A stretch of 42,143 nt of DNA from Lachnospiraceae bacterium (lineage in GTDB: Bacteria; Bacillota; Clostridia; Lachnospirales; Lachnospiraceae), in assembly GCA_015057085.1 (NCBI GenBank), contig SVFB01000092.1, positions 1-42,143 on the forward strand, given 5' to 3'. The translations under genes were made by a program, and so were the position numbers. The notes under the pieces were generated by a model, which saw only the letters and a list, made by a program, of their open reading frames with translations, was not told the origin of the DNA and did not search any database. Shown here in pieces: positions 1 through 7,247 of the stretch. Within the stretch, counting starts at the first letter, position 1. Every line of letters starts with the position of its first letter.

Positions 1-2
1 AT

Positions 3-317
3 GACTGCGAGGCGGCTAGAAATATCGGCCCGGATACCCCGGAGAAGAAAAATTCGGTAATAGAAGAAGCGAAACACGTTGGTGCAATTTTCGCAGCAAG
101 ACCTTGTGCGGGAAGAGGGAATGGTGGCGTGGTTGCAAAACAAAATCCGCCAATAAAGTCTATGGAGCCTGCACAAATCATAAACTACAAAGACCTGTTG
201 CTTTCGAAAAACTTCGAAGGTGGACTTGTGTCTGAGAGGCGGTGGAAATGGCGGTTCGCAGAGGGGAAAGTGGGTGTGCGACTCTTTACTTGCAACAGCG
301 TGTGTTCAAGGTTATAA
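3..317 (+). other. Open reading frame of unknown origin running in from the window edge
   Basis: This frame is open from the left edge to a TAA at 315-317, about 104 codons. I recognise no domain. Its codon choice (AGG, CGG, TGG, GGG clusters) and its apparently higher G+C differ from the proA gene next to it. Its stop lies inside the proposed proA -10 box. The first internal ATG (129) has no good ribosome site. It may be the tail of an upstream gene, a decayed gene, or chance. No proB is visible here. Confidence 0.2.
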
Positions 318-318
318 T
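290..318 (+). promoter_or_regulatory. Probable sigma-A promoter for proA
   Basis: A TTGCAA -35 box (290-295) lies 17 nt from a perfect TATAAT -10 box (313-318). The predicted start is near 325, about 38 nt before the proA ATG. The leader is short and holds only the GGGAGG ribosome site, so no regulatory RNA is expected. Confidence 0.55.
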
Positions 319-362
319 TTATCTCAATAGTGACAGATTATGCATTTTAGCGGGAGGCTTGT

Positions 363-1664
363 ATGAACATTAGAGAAGAAGCTGCAAAGATGAAACTCGT
401 GGCACCGGAATTGGCCGCATCTTCTATTGAAACCAGAAATCACGCATTAGAATTAATTGCCCAAGCATTGGAAGCGCAAAAAGCAGAAGTATTCGCTGCC
501 AACGCAATGGACCTTAAAGCAGCCGAAGAAAACCAAATTGCACCGGCAATCATCAAACGCCTAAAATATGACGAAACAAAAATGCGAGACAGCATCGCAG
601 GACTGCGTCAGCTCCAGGGCCTCGCAGATCCACTGGGCAAAGTTATGCTCTCTAGAGAACTCGACGAAGAATTGCTGCTATCGCGTATCAGCGTACCAAT
701 CGGTGTCATCGGCGTTATCTTCGAAGCACGCCCGGATGCAATGGTTCAAGTTGCCTCTCTATGTCTTAAGAGCGGAAACTGCGCAATTCTAAAAGGTGGA
801 AAAGAGACCACCCATACCAACCGCGTACTGTTTGAAATCATAAAGCAGAGTGCAATCAAAGCAGGTCTTCCGGAAAGCTGCCTGCTTCAAGCAGAACTGC
901 ATAACGAAATTGACGAACTATTAGCCTGTGATCAGGATGTAGACCTTTTGATTCCGCGAGGATCCAATCAGTTTGTCCGCTATATCATGGAGCACACGAA
1001 GATTCCGGTGATGGGACACTCCAGTGGAATCTGTCATATCTATGTGGACCGGGCAGTTGACCAGGAACAGGCAATTCCAATTATCGTAGATGCAAAGATT
1101 CAGTATCCGGCAGCTTGTAATGCTGTGGAAACCATATTGGTAAATCGCGCAATCGCAGAAGAATTCCTGCCGAAGATGGCAAAAGCCCTGGATGCGGTTA
1201 AAGTAACTTTGCGTGGTACAAAAGAAGTAAAGGAAATCATTGAAGGAGCAACCGGAATATCGGTTGATTGTATGGCCGAAGAAGATTTTGCAACAGAATA
1301 CAACGACCTTGTAATCTCAATTAAGCTAGTCGATGATGTTGCGGCTGCAGTTAAGCATATCAATTATTTTGGTTCGCATCACACAGACTGTGTTTTGACA
1401 ACAGATGATGCATGCGCAGCTTATTTTGCACAGACGGTGGACAGCGCAGGCGTATATCGCAATTGCTCCACAAGATTTGCAGATGGATTCAGATATGGAT
1501 TTGGCGCTGAGGTAGGAATCAGCACCGGAAAGCTTCATGCAAGAGGACCGGTCGGTTTGGAAGGGCTTGTAACCTACAAATACTTACTCACCGGAAAAGG
1601 CCAAATTGTAGGTGACTACGCAAGTGGCAAGAAGCAGTTTCACCACAAAGATTTACAGATATAG
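363..1664 (+). CDS. proA: Glutamate-5-semialdehyde dehydrogenase (gamma-glutamyl phosphate reductase)
   Basis: This enzyme makes the second step of proline synthesis: NADPH-dependent reduction of gamma-glutamyl phosphate to glutamate-5-semialdehyde in the cytosol. The 433-residue protein shows the aldehyde dehydrogenase-type fold of ProA across its length, with the family hallmark segments GVIFEARPDA and LKGGKE, and the catalytic cysteine C252 in the context QYPAACNAVET. The C-terminus contains the typical ARGPVGLEGL segment and carries a short extra tail (QFHHKDLQI). The ATG follows a GGGAGG ribosome site. A Nudix gene starts 10 nt after the stop, with its ribosome site overlapping the proA stop region, so the two are probably cotranscribed. 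The usual partner proB is not in the window. Confidence 0.97.
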   Translation: MNIREEAAKMKLVAPELAASSIETRNHALELIAQALEAQKAEVFAANAMDLKAAEENQIAPAIIKRLKYDETKMRDSIAGLRQLQGLADPLGKVMLSRELDEELLLSRISVPIGVIGVIFEARPDAMVQVASLCLKSGNCAILKGGKETTHTNRVLFEIIKQSAIKAGLPESCLLQAELHNEIDELLACDQDVDLLIPRGSNQFVRYIMEHTKIPVMGHSSGICHIYVDRAVDQEQAIPIIVDAKIQYPAACNAVETILVNRAIAEEFLPKMAKALDAVKVTLRGTKEVKEIIEGATGISVDCMAEEDFATEYNDLVISIKLVDDVAAAVKHINYFGSHHTDCVLTTDDACAAYFAQTVDSAGVYRNCSTRFADGFRYGFGAEVGISTGKLHARGPVGLEGLVTYKYLLTGKGQIVGDYASGKKQFHHKDLQI

Positions 1665-1674
1665 GAGGACAAAT

Positions 1675-2199
1675 ATGGCATCGACCAATTCGCCGGAAAT
1701 GATAGATATTTATGATGAAAACAGAAATAAGACAGGATTGCTTTTGCCTCGCAAAACAAAGTTGGAGAAAGGGCAGTATATGCTCTATGTGTTAGCACTC
1801 ATCGAGGATGCAAACCATCGTTTCTTGATTACGCAGCGTGCGATGGACAAGAAGTGGGCGGCCGGACATTGGGAAATTCCGGGCGGTGGTGCCATGGCAG
1901 GCGAGAGCAGCTTTGAAGCACTTTGCCGAGAAGTAAGAGAAGAGACAGGTCTTGATCTTTCATTATGCCAGCCGAATGTCGCATATTCTTATTGTAACGA
2001 GGATTTAAAGAGCGGTGATAATTATTTCGCAGACATTTACCGCATTCAGACTGATTTCACGTTAGATGATGTGAATGTGGATTCCCGTGAAGTAATCGAT
2101 GTGAAGCTGGCAACCGCAGAAGAAATTAAGGCGCTTCACAAAGAGATTGGATTCTTACACTATGAGAGAATCTGCAAAGCGTTGGGAATCGAAGCTTGA
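1675..2199 (+). CDS. Nudix hydrolase (YfcD/IPP isomerase-like group)
   Basis: This 174-residue protein has a complete Nudix box at residues 71-93 (G-x5-E-x7-REVREETGL), the Mg2+-binding motif of enzymes that cleave nucleoside-diphosphate-X compounds. The opening segment MIDIYDENRNKTG is typical of the YfcD-like subgroup related to isopentenyl diphosphate isomerase-type Nudix proteins. The substrate cannot be read from sequence. The ATG at 1675 is chosen because AGGAGG sits just before it. The frame is open further upstream to 1612, but that part overlaps proA and lacks a ribosome site. It probably shares the proA transcript. The lipoprotein gene that follows is convergent. Confidence 0.9.
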   Translation: MASTNSPEMIDIYDENRNKTGLLLPRKTKLEKGQYMLYVLALIEDANHRFLITQRAMDKKWAAGHWEIPGGGAMAGESSFEALCREVREETGLDLSLCQPNVAYSYCNEDLKSGDNYFADIYRIQTDFTLDDVNVDSREVIDVKLATAEEIKALHKEIGFLHYERICKALGIEA

Positions 2200-2212
2200 T
2201 GTGATAAGCGCC

Positions 2213-2671
2213 TTATTGCATTTCGAAAATATCTCCATCCATCAATCCTTTTTTTGGATCTTCACAGGTGGTATATAGGTTAGATTTTTCGGCTTCAAAA
2301 GTCAGATTGCCTTCATCGCTGATACGGAAATAATAAGCATCGGAGGTGTCGGCAAAGAGTGCCAATTCGGAATCGATGACTTCATATGTTCCGGTGTAAC
2401 CGCTTTTGTCACTTTGATGCACATAAAAGAGGAATGTGCCATCGGAATTAAGCGTTAAGTTAGAAACCTGCGCACGATTATCCTGATAGATTCCCGGTGC
2501 GATGAGCTCATCTTCAGACATAGGATTTACGTAATTAGCATTTTGATATGACATCAGTTCGTAATCGGAATAGGAAGGTGGTGCGGTTTCTTTTGTATTT
2601 TGCTGGCTACATGCTACAACAAGCAAAATTGCACAGGCAAGAATCATAAAATAAGTTGATCTTGGTCTCAT
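2213..2671 (-). CDS. Small secreted lipoprotein of unknown function
   Basis: The 152-residue product starts with a charged n-region and a hydrophobic stretch (ILACAILLVVAC) ending in a lipobox with C21, so it should be lipid-anchored on the outer face of the membrane. The mature part is Ser/Thr/Glu-rich at first. It then has a region (SNLTLNSDGTFLFYVHQS to TYEVIDSELALF) that resembles the strand pattern of small lipocalin-like 'GTY' modules common in Firmicute lipoproteins; that resemblance is inference. The ATG has a strong AGGAGGG ribosome site. A -10 box (ATTATA on the plus strand at 2713-2718) lies upstream on the minus strand. It is convergent with the Nudix gene. Confidence 0.8.
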   Translation of the reverse strand: MRPRSTYFMILACAILLVVACSQQNTKETAPPSYSDYELMSYQNANYVNPMSEDELIAPGIYQDNRAQVSNLTLNSDGTFLFYVHQSDKSGYTGTYEVIDSELALFADTSDAYYFRISDEGNLTFEAEKSNLYTTCEDPKKGLMDGDIFEMQ

Positions 2672-2894
2672 ATTGCACCCTCCTTTCTCAAAAAACAGTC
2701 GTTTCTACTGATATTATACAGGAAAAAAGTCCTAGAAAAAGGAAAAATTTAAAATTTGAATGTAGAAATTTCAGCTGAAAATTTGATTGTTTTACCACTA
2801 GTAAAATCTGATTAAATATGGTATATTAGTACTAAATTTGGCGATGAATTAAAAAACAAGCGATACTAAAATATTAATATTGGTAAAAAGTATG

Positions 2895-2939
2895 CCATCT
2901 CTCGATATTTTTTGGACACTTCGAGGGATGGATTTTTTT
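2895..2939 (+). terminator. Rho-independent terminator in the GGDEF leader region
   Basis: CCATCTCTCGA (2895-2905) pairs with TCGAGGGATGG (2921-2931) over 11 bp, including one G-U pair. A 15-nt loop separates the arms and a T-run (2933-2939) follows. It lies about 110 nt after an extended -10 at 2822-2827 and just before TATAAT at 2951. It therefore ends either a short orphan transcript or an attenuated leader. Confidence 0.75.
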
Positions 2940-2950
2940 GTTTTTTGGAG

Positions 2951-2956
2951 TATAAT
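2951..2956 (+). promoter_or_regulatory. Candidate -10 box for the GGDEF-MATE pair
   Basis: A perfect TATAAT lies 71 nt before the GGDEF start codon and just past the terminator. The -35 region at the usual distance (TGGATT, 2929-2934) is poor and lies inside the terminator stem, so this promoter is tentative. Confidence 0.35.
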
Positions 2957-3027
2957 GCTGATTGTGTGTTATTTTTGAATGACTATGAGAATTTGATTTG
3001 TGAGTATATTAGAGGACAGCAGGATTT

Positions 3028-4170
3028 ATGGAATACGTAGTGATTGGAATGGAAATCATCTGCGTCTTTGTGCTTTTGGTGGTGTTATACGGATGCCTTT
3101 TCGAAAATCGTAAATGCAAGCGCAAGGACAGATTATTTGTTGCTACAACATTTTTTTCGATGTTAGGCACTTTTGTGGATGCCATCGGTAAGCTTTTAAA
3201 TGGTAATATTGAGTATGTAAAAGCAGCAAGGGTAACGTTGCTTTTTTGCTTTATCTTTGGATATTTAATCACAGCGCTTTATGTGCATTATCTGTTGGAA
3301 GTCATTGAAGAAAAGCATCATGTGCCGAAGTTTTTCCCTATGATTGTGGGAGGGACTTTGTTAAGCGTCATCATATTTACGATTGTAGGCGCGGTGACCG
3401 GTAATTTGTATTCTTATGTGGATGGTTATTATACCGTAGGAAGTTGGTATCCGTTTTCTCAGGTGTATTATTATCTTGTGGCAGTCTACGGAATCACTTT
3501 TTTGATTTACTATCGAAAATATGTCAGCCGTCATGATATGATTGCTTTCTTTTCCTATTATGTACTGCCGCTTGTTTCGTTAGTTTGCCACTTTATTTGT
3601 CCGGAATTGAATTTCTCTTTTGTGGCAGTCAGCATGAGTATGCTGATTTTGTATGTGGCGATTCAAGGCGAAATCAATGCGGAACATCTCGGCAGAGAGA
3701 AGCGCTTGAAAGAGCAATCCTATACGGACTTTTTGACAGGGTTGCAGAATAGAAGAGCTTATGACAGAGCCTGCGATCAGATGCAGGGAAATCATAATGT
3801 GGGCGTGATTTTTTGTGATTTGAATGCATTAAAGTATGTGAATGATCATCATGGACATATGGCAGGGGATGATTTGATCATGGCATTTACGGAGCGTTTG
3901 CGACAGCATTTTGATAAAGAAAACATTTATCGAATTAGCGGCGATGAATTTATGGTGATGATTCCGAATATTTCAGCAAGAGAATACGAACGCAAAGTGG
4001 ATGAGTTCCGAGACTCTCTGGATGCGGATGAACGGCTGATGGCTTCTGTGGGCTGCGAATACGGAATTGGCGATCATATTCTGGATTTGGTTCGCGTCGC
4101 AGAAAAGAAAATGTATGGGGAAAAAGATAAGTTTTATCAAATCTTTCCGGAGTACAAAAGAGGCAGATGA
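3028..4170 (+). CDS. Membrane-anchored diguanylate cyclase (GGDEF domain)
   Basis: This 380-residue protein has an N-terminal half of about six to seven hydrophobic segments (residues 1 to about 215) and a cytosolic GGDEF domain (about 230-375). The signature is SGDEF at 304-308, a variant usually compatible with cyclase activity, preceded by YTDFLTGLQNRRAYD and FCDLNALKYVNDHHGH with the metal and substrate Asp residues. It should condense two GTP to cyclic di-GMP. No RxxD inhibitory site is seen at the usual place before the signature. Ribosome site: AGAGGA at about 11 nt. The stop codon overlaps the ATG of the MATE gene (ATGA), which indicates translational coupling. The membrane sensor module is not recognised. 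Confidence 0.92.
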   Translation: MEYVVIGMEIICVFVLLVVLYGCLFENRKCKRKDRLFVATTFFSMLGTFVDAIGKLLNGNIEYVKAARVTLLFCFIFGYLITALYVHYLLEVIEEKHHVPKFFPMIVGGTLLSVIIFTIVGAVTGNLYSYVDGYYTVGSWYPFSQVYYYLVAVYGITFLIYYRKYVSRHDMIAFFSYYVLPLVSLVCHFICPELNFSFVAVSMSMLILYVAIQGEINAEHLGREKRLKEQSYTDFLTGLQNRRAYDRACDQMQGNHNVGVIFCDLNALKYVNDHHGHMAGDDLIMAFTERLRQHFDKENIYRISGDEFMVMIPNISAREYERKVDEFRDSLDADERLMASVGCEYGIGDHILDLVRVAEKKMYGEKDKFYQIFPEYKRGR

Positions 4171-5501
4171 CAGAAGGCAATATTTTAAAATCTATAATTC
4201 TATATTCGATTCCATTGATTTTTGGAAATCTGATGCAGCAGCTATATAATACATTCGATTCTTTTATCGTGGGACAGTTTGTAGACGAGAATGCATTGGC
4301 TGCAGTTGGAGTCAGCGGTTCCATCAGCTTTTTTCTGGTGGCTTTTTATCTGGGGGCTTCCTCAGGTGCCGGCATTTTGATTTCACAATTTTATGGTGCG
4401 AAAAAGTATGATGAATTACAGCGTGTGACTCACAATATGCTTGGAATCGGAATCTTATTGGGTGTGGCAATCACCATCATCGGAATGATTTTTTGCCCGG
4501 TTTTCCTCGGTTGGATTGGAACACCGGAGGAAGTGATGGGAGATGCCATCGTCTATTTGCGCATCTTCTTCGGAGGTATGCTCTTTCAGGTGATTTATAA
4601 CATGCTGGCGGCAGTGCTGAATGCAGTTGGCAATTCTATGAGCTCATTGCTCTATCTAGTAATCTCATCCGTTTTAAATATCATATTGGATGCTTTATTG
4701 ATTTGCGTTTTTCATATGGGTGTCGAAGGTGCTGCGATTGCAACTGTGGTTAGCCAGGGCGTTTGTTGTATCCTGATTTTGCGCAGATTGATGAATGCAG
4801 ATCCGGTTTATCGCGTGTCACTTGAAAAGATAGAGTTGAATGGACATTACTGTAAGAAGATTGTAGCAGTGGGATTTCCGGCAGCAGTGCAAAATGCGGT
4901 GATTTCTTTTTCATCGCTGTTGATTCAGGCGGGAGTGAATTCTTACGGTCCGAAGGCGGTGGCCGGTTTTACAGCCTATATGAAGGTGGATGGATTTGAT
5001 ATCCTTCCGATTCTTAGTTTCTCTCTTGCAGCCACCACGTTTGTGGGACAGAATCTCGGCGCCGGAGAGACAAAGCGCGCGGCAAAAGGCGCATTGGTAA
5101 TTGTGGTATTAAATGTGATTTATACTGCGATGATGTCAATCGTGATGCTGACATTCGATGAGCAGATTATTTCGATTTTTAATACAGAACCGACGGTGGT
5201 TCATTATGGCGTCATGTGCATTTGGGCATTAGCACCTTACTACGTGTTGCTGGGGCTGATTCATTCTCTGGCAGGATGCATTCGCGGAACCGGAAATACT
5301 GTGGGTCCGATGGTCATTATCCTCTTTTCACTTTGTATCTATCGTGTGGTTTGGATGTGGACAGTGCGACCAATGTTTTCCGACATGAACGGAGTGCTGT
5401 TAACTTATCCGACATCTTTTGCAGTTGGCGCCATTCTGATGGGAGGATATACTTTATATCTCATCCGGAAAAAATCTTTTTCCATAAAGAAGAAAGCTTG
5501 A
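4167..5501 (+). CDS. MATE family efflux transporter
   Basis: The 444-residue protein is hydrophobic throughout, with about twelve membrane segments in two similar halves, as in MATE/NorM-type Na+- or H+-coupled exporters of drugs and other organic cations. Typical pieces are IPLIFGNLMQQLYNTFDSFIVG near the N-terminus (MATE-type first helix, quoted in part), AVGVSGSISF and, in the second half, AGCIRGTGNT. The gene starts inside the stop of the GGDEF gene, so the two are made together. There is no separate ribosome site. The cargo cannot be inferred. Coupling to a cyclic di-GMP synthase is unusual enough to note, but no functional link is shown. Confidence 0.93.
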   Translation: MTEGNILKSIILYSIPLIFGNLMQQLYNTFDSFIVGQFVDENALAAVGVSGSISFFLVAFYLGASSGAGILISQFYGAKKYDELQRVTHNMLGIGILLGVAITIIGMIFCPVFLGWIGTPEEVMGDAIVYLRIFFGGMLFQVIYNMLAAVLNAVGNSMSSLLYLVISSVLNIILDALLICVFHMGVEGAAIATVVSQGVCCILILRRLMNADPVYRVSLEKIELNGHYCKKIVAVGFPAAVQNAVISFSSLLIQAGVNSYGPKAVAGFTAYMKVDGFDILPILSFSLAATTFVGQNLGAGETKRAAKGALVIVVLNVIYTAMMSIVMLTFDEQIISIFNTEPTVVHYGVMCIWALAPYYVLLGLIHSLAGCIRGTGNTVGPMVIILFSLCIYRVVWMWTVRPMFSDMNGVLLTYPTSFAVGAILMGGYTLYLIRKKSFSIKKKA

Positions 5502-5594
5502 TTTCATATTTGAATCAGTGGGAAATTCACCAATCTGTCTCGAATTATATTATAATTGGAGAAAAAGTATGATTTCACAGAGTTAAAAATTCGG

Positions 5595-5600
5595 TATAAT
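5595..5600 (+). promoter_or_regulatory. Candidate -10 box upstream of the oxidoreductase gene
   Basis: A perfect TATAAT lies 38 nt before the ATG at 5639. A second TATAAT lies at 5551-5556. The -35 match is weak for both (TTCACA at 5574-5579 with a 15-nt spacer for the first). No terminator was found after the MATE gene, so read-through is also possible. Confidence 0.4.
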
Positions 5601-5638
5601 GTGATTATGTTAAGCTTGGAATTTTTGAGGGAAAACGT

Positions 5639-6640
5639 ATGACGAAAATTGTTTTAGTCGGGACAGGAATGCTTGGCAGACAGATGCTCCCGGTGCTTGA
5701 TGAACTTGAAGAATTTGAGATTGTTGCAATTTGCGGAACCGAGAATTCGAAAGATGTGATTTTGCAACTGCAGGAGGAATATCATATTCCGAAAGCATAT
5801 ACAAATTATTCCAAAATGTTAAAGGATAAGCATCTTGGGGCGGATGTGATTTATCTTGCTGTTCCGAATCACCTTCATTTTTTGATGGCAAAAGAAGCAA
5901 TAGAGCGTGGTTATCATGTGTTTGTGGAGAAGCCTTTTGTGCTTAGCTATGAAAATGCAAAGGAATTGGTGCAGATGGCAAGAGACAGGCATTTATTGGT
6001 GTTAGAAGCAATTTCTAATCAGTATCTGCCGATGTTTGAGAAAATCAGGGATGCGCTTCCCATGGTGGGAACCATTCGTCATGTGAATATTAATTTTTCA
6101 CAGTATTCAAGCAGATTTGACAAGTTTTTGGCCGGAGAGTATGTGCGTGTTTTCGACCCGGAAATCGGGGGCGGTGCGCTGATGGATATCAATATTTATA
6201 ATCTTCATCTTGCGGTTGGTTTGTTTGGTTTTCCTTCTGATGGTATATATTTTTCAAATATGATGAAGGATGTGGATACCAGTGGAACGGCAGTGCTTCG
6301 CTATCCGGACTTTATTTGTACCTGCATCGGCGCAAAGGACGCGCAAGGGCCTTCGGAATTTGTAATCGAAGGAACGGCAGGATATCTGAAAGTGGGTGCT
6401 CCGGCAAATCATTTGCAGGCACCGCTGGAGTTTTACGATAATGCGACCAAAGAAGTCAAGATTTTGTTTCAGCCGGATATGGAAATCCATAGGATGGTAT
6501 ATGAATTTAAGGAACTTGACCGGATTTTGGCGGAAAGTGATTGGGAGACTTGCAGAATAAGACAAAAGGAGAGCTTGCGCGTATGTAAACTGGCGGAGCG
6601 CCTTTTGAATGGGGAATGGAATGAACGCTTTAGAATTTGA
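5639..6640 (+). CDS. Gfo/Idh/MocA family oxidoreductase
   Basis: This is a 333-residue NAD(P)-dependent oxidoreductase. The N-terminal Rossmann fold shows GTGMLG at residues 8-13. The family's EKPF motif is at 97-100, with the lysine that acts near the substrate. The C-terminal half forms the alpha/beta substrate domain, with the GGGALMDINIYNLHL segment typical of the family. Members oxidise or isomerise sugars, inositols and related polyols or dihydrodiols; the substrate here is not predictable. The ATG follows GAGGG. The 3' end overlaps the ABC ATPase gene, so the oxidoreductase and the ABC genes share a transcript. Confidence 0.92.
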   Translation: MTKIVLVGTGMLGRQMLPVLDELEEFEIVAICGTENSKDVILQLQEEYHIPKAYTNYSKMLKDKHLGADVIYLAVPNHLHFLMAKEAIERGYHVFVEKPFVLSYENAKELVQMARDRHLLVLEAISNQYLPMFEKIRDALPMVGTIRHVNINFSQYSSRFDKFLAGEYVRVFDPEIGGGALMDINIYNLHLAVGLFGFPSDGIYFSNMMKDVDTSGTAVLRYPDFICTCIGAKDAQGPSEFVIEGTAGYLKVGAPANHLQAPLEFYDNATKEVKILFQPDMEIHRMVYEFKELDRILAESDWETCRIRQKESLRVCKLAERLLNGEWNERFRI

Positions 6641-7247
6641 ACATGTTTATTTTCGCAGGGGATATTTTGCGCTGGCAGATATCAATTTTGAAATTAAACA
6701 GGGAGAGACAGTGGCCATTCGCGGTCGAAGTGGCTGCGGAAAGACCACTTTGTTTGGCTTGATGGGAAATGTCCTTCAGCCGGGCGGCGGCTATATTCGT
6801 TATTTCGGAAAGGAAATGTATGAAAACGAAGCAGAGATCCGTAAGATGATGTCTCTGATGTTTACAGAGCCAAACTTCAACGGAGAACGCAGAATCGATG
6901 GATTTGTGAAAGCCTTTAAGAAGTTAGAGCCATGGTTTGATCTGGACGGATTTTATGAGCGATTAAAGGCCTTTGATTTAGATGAAAAGAAATCAATCAA
7001 AATGTATTCAAAGGGAATGCGAAAGAAGATGATGCTTAGTTTCTTTTTGAGTCGCAATCCTAAGCTTTTATTAATGGACGAGCCTACCGGCGGGCTGGAT
7101 CAGAAGTCTCGTGCGGAAGTGTTTGGCATGATTGAGGACTATCGTATCAAGAATGAACTGACAGTTTTGTTTTCGACACATCATAATGATGATATTGCAG
7201 AATACGCAGATCGCATTCTGACGATGGAGAACGGAGGGATTCGATGA
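6621..7247 (+). CDS. ABC transporter ATP-binding protein
   Basis: This single nucleotide-binding domain of about 208 residues has Walker A GRSGCGKT (35-42), a signature of the YSKGM type (YSKGMRKKMMLS) instead of LSGGQ, Walker B LLLMDEPTGGLD, and the switch histidine in STHHNDD. The YSKGM signature is common in small ABC-2 type exporters for peptides, lantibiotics or drugs. I prefer the ATG at 6621 because family alignment begins there and GGGGA precedes it. An in-frame ATG at 6609 would add four residues. The gene overlaps the preceding oxidoreductase and, by ATGA, the following membrane gene, which is its likely permease partner. Confidence 0.9.
   Translation: MNALEFEHVYFRRGYFALADINFEIKQGETVAIRGRSGCGKTTLFGLMGNVLQPGGGYIRYFGKEMYENEAEIRKMMSLMFTEPNFNGERRIDGFVKAFKKLEPWFDLDGFYERLKAFDLDEKKSIKMYSKGMRKKMMLSFFLSRNPKLLLMDEPTGGLDQKSRAEVFGMIEDYRIKNELTVLFSTHHNDDIAEYADRILTMENGGIR

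Larger units (their letters stand above)
2672..3027. other. Intergenic region between divergent lipoprotein and GGDEF genes
   Basis: This AT-rich stretch holds a minus-strand TATAAT (2713-2718) for the lipoprotein and an inverted repeat TTTTAC-N5-GTAAAA at about 2790-2806. An extended -10 (TGG before TATATT, 2822-2827) on the plus strand follows the repeat. Then come a rho-independent terminator (2895-2939) and a second TATAAT (2951-2956) before the GGDEF gene. I do not recognise a c-di-GMP riboswitch or other known RNA between the first -10 and the terminator. Confidence 0.5.

Noticed and set aside
1612-1674. Upstream extension of the Nudix gene
   Set aside because: It overlaps proA out of frame. 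AGGAGG marks the ATG at 1675.
2828-2894. Possible cyclic di-GMP riboswitch before the GGDEF gene
   Set aside because: The conserved core sequences of the known cyclic di-GMP classes are absent.
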